This document shows, in pieces, positions 34,972 to 47,922 of a stretch of DNA of 64,000 nt. Position 1 is the first letter of the stretch. Each line of letters opens with the position of its first letter. The position numbers were made by a program, and so were the translations under genes. Below the pieces are notes generated by a model that made no database searches, was not told the origin of the DNA, and saw only the letters and a list, made by a program, of their open reading frames with translations. The DNA is from Muricea muricata (Eukaryota > Cnidaria > Anthozoa > Malacalcyonacea > Plexauridae): assembly GCA_963855995.1 (NCBI GenBank), contig OY979716.1:36829818-36893817 (forward strand), written 5' to 3'.

Positions 34972-37910
34972 CAAATATATTTTCCATATTACAGAGAGCA
35001 AAGGAATTAAATTCAAATAATCAAATACATAACTCGTTACGAGAATGTTGAGTTAAAATGAACGCGCCATTATGATGATATTGGGGATCTTACGATATTG
35101 GGACGGCAACGCGACGACGACGGCCAAAACAAACTCCTTCAAATAAATGGTAGTAAAGATAATTCGTTGTACATTATCAATCGTATAAGAATTTAATACA
35201 GTCTTAGAAATGCAAGACATGGGTTTTATAGTTAGGAAGAGTTGTCCTGAACCCAGTTTGAAGTTGCACTTGTGGCTTGAAATGCAGCCATTGTATCAAG
35301 ACGTGAAAATCTGTGATTTAGCCTTGTAAACAGAGCGAGGACAATGTCTAAATTAGTCTTTAAAAGCTTTGCAGTAATGAATTTACGTGGTGTTTCGACA
35401 AACAAAACTACAGTATTATATATGTTTTATCGCCATGCAAACGTACAAAGAACTTAGTATCTAAATTATTCATATATTGTAATTTTTCAATTCTTTTCAA
35501 TGATCTATGTATTGGTAGCCGTTCCGTCCTAAAAGGTCTCTTTTGAAGGATTGCCACTAGATAGATTTGTCTTTGTTGAGGTACCAAATTCGTCATCGAG
35601 ATTGTCATAACTGTTGGTACCAAAACTACTGTCCGTTTCATCATCATCAACATCATCAGCCTCGTCGCTACTGTCGCTTTTATTAGTCCAGTCAAAATTA
35701 CTGTTTGCGGCAGAATTTTCGTTCAAAGGGAAACCAACGAAACACTCCTTCATATTCGGGTAGTCTCCCAAGGTTATTTTTCCAAATTGCTCAACGCCCA
35801 AATATATTTGGTTGATGCAGTGGTCAATTCCTTTCTTCTTCAATGCTTTCAAACCAAAGAGATACCGACTGGACACATTAGCAACGTTATATCGTGCAGC
35901 CTACAATGAGATTGAAAAGACGACGCTTAAGACGTGAGTACAAAATGAAATGGCTATTTACACTGTGCAGCTGTGCTAAAATGCTATGAGTTCATGGCCG
36001 TCACATTTTCCTCTTCAATATTTTTATGCGAACACGAAAAACAACAGCTACGTCATCTCAAGTGAACTATTGGCTGCTTTATTTTTTAATAATTTGAATA
36101 TAAGTACATATACTGCATGTATAAGCACCAAGAAACAAAACAGTGTCTTAATGTTTTCTGAAAATTTTCCTTATTAATTACAGTTGTAAAGCTTACGTTG
36201 TTTATTGAATTCAAATCCTGTCGTCCATCCTTCCGCAAATCTAGATGGCATTGAACGTCATCTGAAACAATAATTAAGGCCGTAAATTGATAAGCATGTA
36301 TGAATAAACATTATATGGGTATGAATGGAGTTGCTCTATCAGTTTGAGACTATATTATTCCTTGAGTAAACCCATTTATATAATAACTATGGTGAAACAC
36401 GCAATTTTATTGGTCAATAGCCGTGCAGGATCAGGCTATCCTGCACGAGGAATTAAAATGCCTTCGCAGGATTTTCGCGGGATTCTCAAAATGCCATTGT
36501 TTTACTGTAGTTATTTTATAAAAACCGAGCAGGATAGCGCGATCCATGCACTTGGGATGTTGCTCGACATTCGGAAAGCCTAAACCGATAGTCTCGCGAG
36601 ATCCTTTAATGAAGTTCATTCGTTCACGGAAACCAGGTTTAACATCAGACATGTTTTTTAGCGAAAACATATGTGCTGTAATTTCATCAGTCAAAGTCGT
36701 TATACTGTACACAACACAATTTCAACAATTCCGAAATCCCTACTTTCCTATTATTATTTATTGCTGGCGACTGTATTTTGTAAAGTCTTCCTTCTAGTTT
36801 TACGTACGCACCTACGGTGGAAATGCTCTCAATTTGTTCGTTGATTGCAAGGACTTCATCGCTTAGAGTTTTGTAAACTTGCGTGGAGTAAAAATTCAGG
36901 AAACGTTCCATCTCATTTTTCATTAGTCTTATTTCTTCTTTCCATCTCTCGGTGATCATGTGTTTTTCAACGACCATTGCCTTCATACGTAAAGGTACCC
37001 CTACAGTAATAAAATGCAAGTGTTCTAGGGACCGTTCACTATTTACAACTACGGGGATTTGGGAATTGGATATAAATTAAATCGGGGATTTGGATATCAA
37101 TTTCCCGTTTGTAATCTAAAATGACTGAAAATTGCAAACTTTGCAAGGCTATATTATCCGCATTTTACAACATTTCGCAACGAAACTTTGGAATATTACT
37201 AATTTTGTGATGCTCTTTCAAGCTGTGATGAAATTTTTGTCTAGATCAAAATTTTAGTTATAATGTTAATTGTTAAAAGTCCAATCTGGCAACATTAGGG
37301 CTGATCAGTTATTGGCAGATAACATCAATATGTATCCCCATAAGATGGTAGTGTTTTTTAATTCTTTTGTTTTGTAAAGAATCTGCCAACTTGTTTATAA
37401 GATGATTGTTTATACAGCATTGCTTCAAAGTTGACATTTTTTGTCATTAAATTTTTTGTCAATATCAGGCACTGTTGACATATCTGTTGATAAGCTACCA
37501 CATCATATAGAATTTTATTGCATACTGGTAAATTGGATTTATTTCTCAATTGCCACATGTCTAGTAGAAAAAAATAACATACTGAACTGGTCATGTTTAA
37601 CCTAGCTTCACTTAGTATGTTGTAGGCTTCCATGCTAGCAAACATACTACAGTAAGTGCTAATCATAAGATACCATACCTGATACTGAATTTTCATCTGA
37701 TAATGTATCAGGCTCAAACATGATATTACCACTTTATACAACATCTTAATTAATGAGAAAATGGAAAGATCATCTGAGAAAAGGTAACTTGAAATATGTA
37801 ATACTGTAATAGTATGTAATAGAGAGAATCGGTGTTAGAAATACCTAATACTGGTACAGTATATCATCAGTATACCAGTACACTACTATTTTTACTACAT
37901 TTTTTTTATG

Positions 37911-38085
37911 CTTGTGATGTTACTCTGAGTGTACAGTATATCCACACTGGGCAAGCTTGGAAAATATGCCTGGCCATGGTGGGAATGAACCTAAGACCTT
38001 TGGAATACTAGCCGACTGTGGCCAGGCATATTTTTCAAGCTTTCCCAGTGTGGATATACTGTACACTCAGAGTAACATCACAAAC
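37911..38085. repeat. Hairpin MITE in right arm
   Basis: Counterpart of 27,063-27,236. It forms a long hairpin around ACCTAAGACCTTTGGAATAC. Confidence 0.88.
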
Positions 38086-38603
38086 ATCATATTCAACTGG
38101 GTACATAACACCAACACAGAAAAAATCATGGGTTTTTTAAATCGAACTATAAAAAATACATGCTTAACACCCAAAAATGAAGTTCAATACTATCATGTGC
38201 CAGTGCCATACATGGAAAAACTGAATGTTTTGCCAGAATTCGAACATTTACATTATATGGTATCAATTGTCATGTGCCCAGTCAGCCCAAAAATCCACAT
38301 GTCAAGGATCACACTAAATTTATTGTCATTGCTTCATCATCATACAGTGGGTGAACTATTGCCTGCAGTTCTGTATCCAAATCTTTAATCACTCACAAAA
38401 TGCACATATAATTATACTGCAATAAGAAAGATGTTTAGGTATGAAGTAGCATTGTGCTCATCCACATGTGTATTGTATCTGTTACATTGCAATTGTCACA
38501 ACTTTTCATATTCCTGTACATGATTGGGTAAAGCCAGTCAAATAAAATTAGTACTTAATTAAGATTGGCTTTTCCAAATCAACCCATTACAGTAAATGCC
38601 AAT

Positions 38604-38622
38604 GGGGGGGGGGGGGGGGGGG
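38604..38622 (+). repeat. Run of 19 G
   Basis: Nineteen consecutive G on the + strand. The matching place in the left arm (about 26,530-26,543) has only CCCCCCC-T-CCCCC. Expansion, a G-quadruplex tract or an assembly artefact are all possible. Confidence 0.9.
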
Positions 38623-39745
38623 CTAAAGTCGATACAACAATTTCGAACATTACATTTTGGATTCTCTCAAAAATTTCAGTATCTGCCCTGATGCTAAACT
38701 TATTACCACTATTAACCTAAATCTTATATTGCATGCTAATTCTTCCCCAATTTCAGACGTGACTGTTACTTGAACTTTCATTGAAACTTATCTGACGTTC
38801 ATCTGCGATATATTATCCACAATTCATGGGAGTGACACCTCCCCCTGATTATTATGTTAAGTTAAATAAAGAGGATTTCATACACTGACTTATTATAAAC
38901 CCTTTGGCTGACATTGTCGTAGATTTACAGGAACATTCTAATATATTAATTTGTCCTTATCTATTTCTACAACACACAAGTCACAACTAATTAAATTATT
39001 AACGTGGTCATTTTCCTCTGAAGGTCAAAACTTGCCATAAAATATTAAAATTATAAAAATGTAGTAAAAGCTCAACCTCTAAGGACAAGAAACACAATGC
39101 TTCTACTATTTGTCTGTGGCATTTGGCACATGCAGTATACATTCGCGTCCATTTCACTTTTTGGACTCAGAGGTTGAGATTTTGTGCACGTACGGTTGAT
39201 TGTTCAAGGTTTTAAATTTTATTTTAAATTTTTCTATATAGATTTATTATTAAAGACGGGGCTATGAAATTTTATATTTCAATACAAACACAGTTATTTT
39301 GAAACCTAAACCAAAATCAAATTAATTCAAACCTTGGCTACTAGATGCTCTTGAAGCTGGGTTATATGTCGCTTTAAAATCACGTAGGCCTGTTCGAGGA
39401 TCAGTTGTTATTTCAAACCGAGTAGGCTTTCGCCTGTTTCTCCTCACAGGCTTTGACAACGGACTTTGGGCTAAAAGATCGTTCACGCATGGTAAAGCGT
39501 CATGTGTTGAAGGTTTATTCTTCTTCCCTAAACACAAAGGCAATTCCATTATTCCCCCAAAAAGGCGACTTTGTAATCAACTCTCAGCTCGTCAGGCATG
39601 TTGAATAGGAATCATTACGGTGCGCTTATGATACTAATTGATACATGTTTGCGCATCACCTGAATTAATGGTTATAATGAGTACAAATGTCAGTTAACAT
39701 TTAAGGATAATTATTAATTCAATTCGGAGATCGTGTTGATTTATT

Positions 39746-40711
39746 TCATGGACATGGGCAAGAATATGTATCTTGAACGTTACTAATGAAAGCATGGTAC
39801 CAGTTTTCCTTTTATAATCATGTATTTTATTCTGTATATCCAGATATCATTTGTTACATCGTTGTTTACATATAAAACTCACATTCAGTGCACGTTCAAG
39901 ACTAGCTACATGCAGCATTGGGAAAATTACTTTAATAATACATCGTATTTTTCTTAAAGGAAATGTTGGGAGAAACTCGTCTCTGGTGTCAGAAAGATGC
40001 AGTCATCTTTTGCTGAGTTGAAACTCAATGTTATAAGAATTCATTATAAGACGTATATATTTCACCAACATTCAGCTGGTGTACATGCAACTACAGAGTA
40101 CAGTATAAAGACAGCACTTTGTACTGCAGTATGGTATAACTAAAACAAGTTTAGTATAGTTATCGTGTTTTTGTATGCATGAAGTATATAAGGGAAATGT
40201 CAGCGGAAATGTTTATGTCACAAGAAAGATGCAGTCATGTTTTGCTGGCAGGTTTATGAGATGTGCTCATAGCCGCATTCGCGCTAATTCGACTAATTCC
40301 GGTCGCTGTTGAGGTCTCCTGCCATGCTGCATGTTCTGGCATTTTCAATCATGGTGCTATCTCATTTCATGCCATCACTGCTAACTTATTTCTCAATATT
40401 TAACTGAAGGCCACATGCCTGTTTCGCATACTTCGACTGTGAACAAACTCTGATTGATGACAGCATTCCCTATTAATTTAATTGGGATTAGGCGTAATTA
40501 CATCCGCTTAACTGCACAAATTTTGCACAAATTTTGTGCAGTTGACACCTTTTTTGGCCGTGCGGATTGTCATGTTTCAATTTTTCAGGTATTATTTCAT
40601 CTATTGTATTAGCAAGCTTAGTAACTAGATATTTTATACTTCTACATTATGAATTTTATGTATTTGAAACATTTTTCATCGTTTTATTTGCTATTTCTTC
40701 TTCAACACCAG
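39746..40711. other. Diverged tail of the ~253-bp array; otherwise no gene
   Basis: Fragments GTCAGAAAGATGCAGTCATC at about 39,990 and AAGAAAGATGCAGTCATG at about 40,222 mark two worn units. The rest, to the first downstream exon of the transposase gene, looks like intron. Confidence 0.6.
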
Positions 40712-42290
40712 TTGGTGGTCACTAGGCAACAGCCATTAGCCAAGAGGCCTCGTCAGGACTGTCAGGTACAGCAGATAAAATAAATTGTGATCTTCTATAT
40801 CTTTTATTTGAGTTACAGTTTGTTCGATTTGTATTTTAGACTTTACGCAAGCGTCAACTCCAAAACGTACCCCATCTAGCAGAAGGGCATTGATTTCTGC
40901 TGACAAAGGTTCGCCATTGTCTACGATATCCCGCAGGTTTGTATCCTGTTGTCAATATACTGCTCTAATAATTTGCATAAACTGCTTGCTGCTTGAAAAT
41001 TTGCATACAAATAAATTTCTTTAGTGTCTCTTTCATGTATAAATATATTTACTTTAGATCGGCTCGAGCTCACGATCCGTTCGAAGAGTCCTTCACAACG
41101 TTGACCGCGAGTGAACAAGATTCTCAGAGTGAATCAGATGATGATGATGTTACTATAATCCCACAGCCTGGTCCAGCTAATGTTCCCATTGATGAAACTA
41201 CCATGTAAGTTATTTTTCTGGTAAAAAAATGTTAGGCAATTTGCATAAAGTATAACTAATTTTACAACTTCCGCGATACTTGCTGTTATAAAGTCTCAGT
41301 AAATATACCACTACTGTAGATGATAGACTGATAGTATATATCTCAGCATACCCAATCAACTCTTGGGGTCTTGTTGTAAGATAATGTTAACTTGGAAATG
41401 ACATTCAAGAAGTGAAAAATTGCATATAAAAACCTTAGATGTATGTATGTATTATATGGTAAAGAGTGTTATTGAAATATACTATAGTGCTAACAGTCGT
41501 ATATTTTTGTTGGCAGCATGAATAAAGAATATAATTTTGTTGTTGGTGGCCATAACGATGATGGGGAGACTATCCAGGAATCTGTAGAAACACCAGTACA
41601 GTATATGACATCAGATGATGCTATTAAAAGTGAAAAATGCATTGTCTTCACTGATGTGCTGATGTCATTAATAACATCCTTACATGGGACTGTGTGTAAA
41701 AGACAAGGGTGTGATCGTGCCCTTGAGTACAAAAAAAGATATGTGGGTTCTTGTCTTGTGGTGTCTTGGGGGTGCAATGCTGGTTGCTGGAGGGAGATGG
41801 GCAGCTCAACCAACATGCGAAGGGGTCAGAGCTGGTAATCTTATCTTGGCTTCTTCTTTGCTGTTCTCAGGGAATTCATACCAGAAAATAGGAATGATGT
41901 TCAAATTCTGTAACATACAGTATTTCAGTCACACACTGTTTTACCAGTATCAGAATTTGTTCATTGCCCATGCAGTTAAGGATTTCTGGGAGCAGCAAAA
42001 GAAGAAGCTATGTGATGAAAGATCGGGTAAAGACATCATACTGAGTGGAGATAGCAGAAATGACTCACCTGGTCACTCCGCGCAGTACTGCACCTATAGT
42101 TTGGCAGATATGAAGGACCAAGCAATCCTCGAAATGACCATTGTTGATGTAAGATAGGCAGCCAGAAAGAGCAACAACATGGAAAGGATTGGTTTTGAAA
42201 AGGGCATGGACGAGTTGCTTACATCGACAATGGAGATGAAGGAAGTTGTGACAGATGGCCATCTTGAGATTGGGGCATTAATGAGTTAAT

Positions 42291-42550
42291 TCACATGTTG
42301 TTTTCTTGTAGTACAGTACAGCCTTTCCCCAAAAAAGCTACCCTTTGAAGTCAAGTGCTATTGTAGCCTGAGCCAGACAAATAACGAATAATATTCGTCT
42401 GAGAACATTCCCCACTAATCTTGCCCAGTGACGTTGACCTTTCGTCGAGATTTCGATAACAAATTTTCATTGGTCAAATGAAAATTGCATGTATTGTACT
42501 TTTTTATTGGTTTATTGCGCTATAATAATTGCATTGAATAAATTATCAAG
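42291..42550. other. Spacer upstream of the RecQ-like gene
   Basis: Short AT-rich gap with ATTGGTC (about 42,471) and ATTGGTT (about 42,507), CCAAT-box-like in reverse, 40-80 bp before the helicase ATG. It may hold the helicase promoter. The rest of the transposase gene is not here. Confidence 0.35.
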
Positions 42551-45500
42551 ATGGCAAAATGTCAACACCAAAATTGTTTATGGAAACGTGGAATTAATAA
42601 GGTATTAAATGTCTTTCAAATACCTTCTTTGTATAAAGAACAGGAAGAGGCCCTTGCTCAATTTTTTTCCAAGCGAGATGTTTTTATTAATCTCCCTACA
42701 TCGTCTGGAAAATCACTTATATTTCAAGCTGCACGCGTAATGGCTGATACACTCTTTCGAAGAAGCATGGGAACCAGCATAGTAGTTGTTATTTCTCCCC
42801 TAAAAGCCCTTATGGAAGATCAAGTGAGAAATCTAAACAAATTAAGTTTATCGGCCGTCTGCGTATCGGATCAACATGACGATCGACTAGTTCAAGATAT
42901 CATCAATGGTCAGTACACACACGTTTATGGTTCACCGGAATGCTTTCTCAAATCAACCTGGCGAGGAATATTTGGAAGCAAGAAATTTCAAGAGTCATTA
43001 GTGTGCATTGCCGTCGATGAAGCCCATTGTATCAGTCAATGGTAAGATACATACCCACCTATTAATTATCATTTATTGTAAAGCAAGATTTAAAGCAAGC
43101 ATAAAAGATTGTAATTTTGACAGCTGACTGATAAAATGTTATAATAAAATTGCTATTGCGTGTTCTGTTTTTGTCTAGGGGTTTGCCTGGTGCTAGACAA
43201 AGTAATGTTCCATTCATATGTTGGTATGGGAACCTTGGGGAGTTTAGATCACTGTTACCAGATGATGTAAACATGGTGGTGGTAACAGCATCGGCTACCA
43301 AAGAGACCAGGTCTATAATTTATGAAAGTTTAAAGCTAAGCCATACTACTGCAGTGGTGTCAAAATCACCCGATAGGTCAAATCTGCAGTATATATTGCA
43401 GTATATGGATAAGAATATTCCACTTGATTTGCTATTCAATGAAGTAATTGAGGATATAGAAAGTAATGGCATAAGAGCAATAAGGAGTATTGTTTACTTT
43501 CAAACTCGAAAGCAATGTGCAGTTTTGTACCGAGTCTTTGAAACCGCTTTAGGTGATTCGTTTTATAAGGACGCTGTACCTAACTGTAAACGTCGCTTAG
43601 TGAACATGTACCATGCTGGAACACCTGAACCAGTAAAAAAGCATATTTCAAAAGATATGTCAAAAGAAGATGGCCATATTAGAGTACTTATCTCAACTAT
43701 TGCATTCGGGATGGGTATTGATTGCAAGCAAATTAGCAGAATTGTTCACTTTGGACTATCTAAGAATATTGAATGTTATATACAGGAGAGTGGATGTGCA
43801 GGAAGGGATGGGTGTAAAAGCAAGTGTATATTATTGTTTAATGGCTTGCTTTCTACACATTGTGAACAGGATATGAAGGAATTTCTTCACAGTGACAAGA
43901 TGTGTAGAAGAGAATTGCTCATCAAAGCCTTTGGATACTAGCATACTCCTTCAAATAGACACAGCTGTTGTGACAATTGTGCAATTGAATGTGGTGAAGA
44001 TGACTGGAAGTCAAACGTTGGACTTAATATTCCAAACATTAAGACTATGACTTCAGATAACAACCCCGGTGTAGCAGTCTCAACACTCCCCCAGTCTCAG
44101 TATTCCCCTACCAATATGCGCATGCGCGCATCAGCGGTATCACATAGCAACATTTCCGCGTGGTCTGAGTTAACCCCTCTTTCTTGCAGACTGTCGCTGA
44201 AGCACAAACACACAAACGCGTTGCAAAACCTATCGAGATAACTTTTAAAATGGTACCAAAGCAAGAACCTGAAGTTGGATGCAGAACTAGAAAGGATTGC
44301 TTTGCTCGTCAGCAAGAAAAAGTCGATCGAATTGTCCACTACCTGCGCCATGGCAAACATCGAGATGGTTTGACCAAAAACGAACAACGAGTGATTCGTG
44401 GCCAAGCAAAAAACTACAATTTGAATGAAACAAGTAATGTATTTTATAACAATGATCTTAAGATTATTCGTTAATCAGTGTTATTAATCATATATTAATA
44501 CAGTATCACTGTAAACAGCGTTCACAAGCATTTTATTCACCTCTTGCCAGCGTGAGATGCATGTTGGCGTGCATGACATCTATTTGACTTGACTTTCAGA
44601 TGTATAATTTGATGATTTTCATTTAAGAAAAATATAATAAATCTCCAATAATACAGTTGACTGTCTTTACTTTGCTGCTAAAATTCGGTATACAGTATTA
44701 GACTTAATACAAAGTGACTTGTAATGAAGTTTTGCCCAATTGGCCTACAGTATGCTATATAATAGACCATTTGCACATGACATCACACTGGCCACTTGGC
44801 ATCTCATCATCAATATATACTTGTATAAATTTTCAAATAACGTAATAATTTTGATAAAATGTTAAGATAGTCCTACTGGAGTACCCTTGTTTTTGGAAAG
44901 CATCTGTGGGTTAACAATTATATACAGTATGACGTCTATAGTAGCATGTTGTAAAAATCATGCAAACATACAGTGTAGAAATACTACAAGTGTACCAAGA
45001 GTTACAAAACTTAGATAACCCTGGCTTAATCATTACTTAACTTGTTCATTATTTTTAGATAACGAGCTGTATTACACTGGGGGAAAGAGGGATGTCTGTA
45101 AAAAGGTTGTCCTTACTATAGAAGAAATTGGGGAGATTCTTCATCATCATCACAGCGAAGCAATGGGAGGGCATAGTGGTGTGAATGCCACTCTTAATAA
45201 AATTTCCAACTATTATTCTTGGAATGGCATGAAAGAAGATGTCCAAGAATATGTGAGTTTATAAAAGTTCATATGTAGTGATAACAAAAAGATTGTATTT
45301 GCCCTAAGAAATTACAGAATCTGATATGATCTTACTAAACAGTGGATATTTCTAAATGTAGATTGCATCATGTCATCAATGCCAGATTCATAGCAAATTG
45401 AAAACTCAAGCACCAGAGCTTATTCCAATAAAAGTGAATGAGGCATTGGAGCTAGTTGGAATAGATTTGATTGGTGAGTACAAGGATGAGCAGGCCTCTG

Positions 45501-47922
45501 AATTATAAAAGATTGGGTTGGTAAATTTTCTCAACTGCACATTGATGCCTCGTTAAAATTGTTAATTGTCTTTCTAGGCCCACTGCCAACAACTGCAGAA
45601 GGTTACAAGTATGTCTGTACCTTTACTGACTATTACACAAAATTTGTGGACTTTTTCCCGATCAAAAGCAAAGCTGCAGATGGTGTGGCAAAATGCATAA
45701 AGAAGTTTACATGCAGGTAACAATTTACTAATTATGGGCATAAAATACAAGCAAGTAAATGCCAATTGTATTGCCAACATGGCAAAAAGGCACTCTCAAA
45801 GCCTGGTTATCTCAACTACCAGTACCTGTTACCTTATTTTATCAAATTATTAATTAAAAATTATCCTAATGTTTTTATTATCTGTAGATGGGGTGCACCC
45901 GCACGACTTCTTTCTGACCAGGGGAGAGAGTTTGTAGCCAAAGTTAATGATGAAGTCTGCAGAGAGTTTGGCATCCAACGTTCGGTGACCAGTGCATATC
46001 ACCCTCAGACAAATGGCTTGGATGAACGGACCAACCAAACATTAAAACAACGTTTATCGAAGCTTGTAAATGAGCATCAAAATAATCGGTGTGATTTTCT
46101 AGATGAAGTTGCTTATTCTATTAGAACACAGAGGCAAGCTTCAACAAAATACACACCATTTTATTTGATGTTTGGTCGAAATCCAAATTCAGCTCAAATG
46201 GTATTTATTATATTTTTCAACTGTTATATTTTCAATAACTTGAATGAATCAGAATCACAGAATCACATTTATTTCTCACTACAAACTAAGGATAACAACA
46301 AAATAAATTAAGATAGTTACAAAGACAAACATACATATTAAAATTACTATATTAAACAAACATGTACAGTGATTAAGGTAGCGAATTGCTTTCGAGTTGA
46401 TCATGTGTAGGTATTTATATTTGCGAATAGATAAGAAATTGGCTATATTTATTCCTAAAAAATAGAAACAGAATTTGACTTTTTTATATGGTAAGGAATG
46501 GTTGTGTTAATTTATTCAGATGACTCTGCCTAAAGGTATTCTGACAACATCTGTCAAAATACTCATGAAGATTGTAATTGCTCATAGATTACTGTTGTGG
46601 AGGATAATTCATCTGCTCCTGAAAGAACAGAAGAGCTCCTAGACCAAGAAACTGGAGAAAGGATAGCAAAATCTGAAGCCACTCGCCAGCAAGTACAAGC
46701 ACTTTATTAGTCTGCATTCTGCTTAACAGACAGTTTTTTTGTGGGAGGGGTTTTGCTGTTGGAAAACAGGCAAATATTTTATATGTGCAATTGTTGTACC
46801 TTTTGTGTAGGTTCTGAGCAATGTCAAACTTGCTCAAGAAAAACAGAAAAAACAATATGAAAAGAGGAAGGCCAAAGGAGTGAAAACATTTGATATTAAA
46901 GTTGGTGACACAGTTTACAAACGACAGATGAAAAATGTGTCCAGAAAAGGTGGAAAGATGGAACCTGGTTGGATGGGCCCATATAGGTATTAAACTTAAA
47001 ATAGATTACCATTTCCTGTTTTTCAAAACTTTTCAACCCCCTTGCCCTATTGTGACAACTGTTTCAGAGAGCAAAATATGTCTACAGTCAATGACATATT
47101 ATTACAAGATGCCATGCATCATCTCCAGAAGTTGTTATTGATTACCATCCCTAAAATAGTCATATATTTTAACTCGCTCATTATAGGGCTGAACAATTTC
47201 ATTCAGGAAATTGACTACTTTTTTATTACTATTAGGGTCACAGAAATTGACAATATGCAACAAAGGGCAACCCTTGTTCCTCTTAAGGATGATGCAGCAC
47301 CTCTCAAAAAAAAGGTTCCATATGACCAGCTGAGGCCATATCTGACAAGTGAACTTCATGATGGCACATCACCACCTGAAAGCAACACCACATCACCACC
47401 CCAAAAAAGCAACACCACATCACCACCCCAAAAAAGCAACACCACATCACCACCCCAAAGCAACACCACGTCACCACCTAACGATGACAGTCCAGTACTG
47501 GCTCGTGATAGTCCACAACTCATTCATGACAGTCCACCACAATCTTCCAATGGTGAAGACAAGATCGTCAAGAACAAGACCAATGACAAGATTAACAACA
47601 ACAACAACCAGACTGGTCATAACAGGGCTAACAAAAACAATACTAATAACAATAAGTTAAAAAAAGATTGCAAACCCAATGGTGTGTGGAAATGTACAGC
47701 AAATGGAAGTCCAGATAATTTGGTATCAACCATACTGAAAGATGACTACTGGCTAACTGACCAACACATTGACCATGCACAATGGCTATTGTCCAAACAG
47801 TTCCCAGATGCAAATGGACTTCATTCAGTTTTGGCCTTTGCAAGCAAACCCCCTAGAGTCCAGACAGGCGACAAAGGCTTTGTTCAAATACTGCATGTTG
47901 GTGGAAATCACTGGGTAACAGC

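Larger units (their letters stand above)
35408..39549 (-). pseudogene. Unfamiliar four-exon gene, right-arm copy
   Basis: Mirror copy of the left-arm gene: exon 1 within 39,333-39,549 (MELPLCLGKKNKPSTHDALP), exon 2 ending near 36,820, a short exon near 36,200-36,265, and a last exon from about 35,900 to 35,408. It keeps the stretch missing on the left (NENSAANSNFDWTNKSDSSD, then an acidic DDVDDDETD run). Its own lesions are a TAG after GNPSKETF at 35,529 and small indels just after it. In-frame ends of both copies agree at the final IIL-stop, which supports that stop as the original one. Each arm is broken at a different place. Function unknown. Confidence 0.6.
25413..39738. mobile_element. 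14.3-kb foldback element with ~5.5-kb inverted arms, 7-bp target duplication
   Basis: The outer ends CAACACGATCTCCGAATTGA are exact inverted repeats. ATTTATT flanks both sides (25,406-25,412 and 39,739-39,745) and rejoins the tandem unit GCATTTATTTCATG on removal. The left arm runs from 25,413 to about 34,200 (including a 2.9-kb insert) and the right arm from about 34,240 to 39,738. The arms match over nearly all their length, including an internal MITE at the same place. They meet in an array of ~117-bp repeats whose direction flips near 34,225. Each arm carries one copy of an unfamiliar four-exon gene. I see no transposase motif. Foldback structure with 7-bp duplications recalls Galileo-type elements, but the end sequence gives no proof. 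Confidence 0.88.
23070..42290 (+). pseudogene. Kolobok-like DDE transposase, split and truncated
   Basis: Exon 1 (23,070-23,270) starts MAESSTALTDASDSRKAQTK and has KVYLLDAFAQWRAFKSNN; a small frameshift precedes SDGEMALFLLEGYAKKSDTW. A second piece is at about 23,356-23,450 (VNTMESLSGEQSIHSDD). After a tandem array and the 14.3-kb foldback, exons resume: about 40,712-40,765, 40,840-40,936 (STPKRTPSSRRALISADKG), 41,058-41,204 (DPFEESFTTLTASEQDSQSE) and 41,517-42,290. The last joins in phase and holds the core: SEKCIVFTDVLMSLITSL, cysteines CKRQGCDRALEY, AGNLILASSLLFSGNSYQKI, the catalytic aspartate region SGDSRNDSPGHSAQYCTYSL, NNMERIGFEKGMDELL and VVTDGHLEIGALM. Breaks: a frameshift near 41,800, a TAA before ARKSNNMERIG, and loss of the last third including the final catalytic Glu. 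Transposase function is inferred from these motifs and from the TTAA flanks. Confidence 0.75.
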
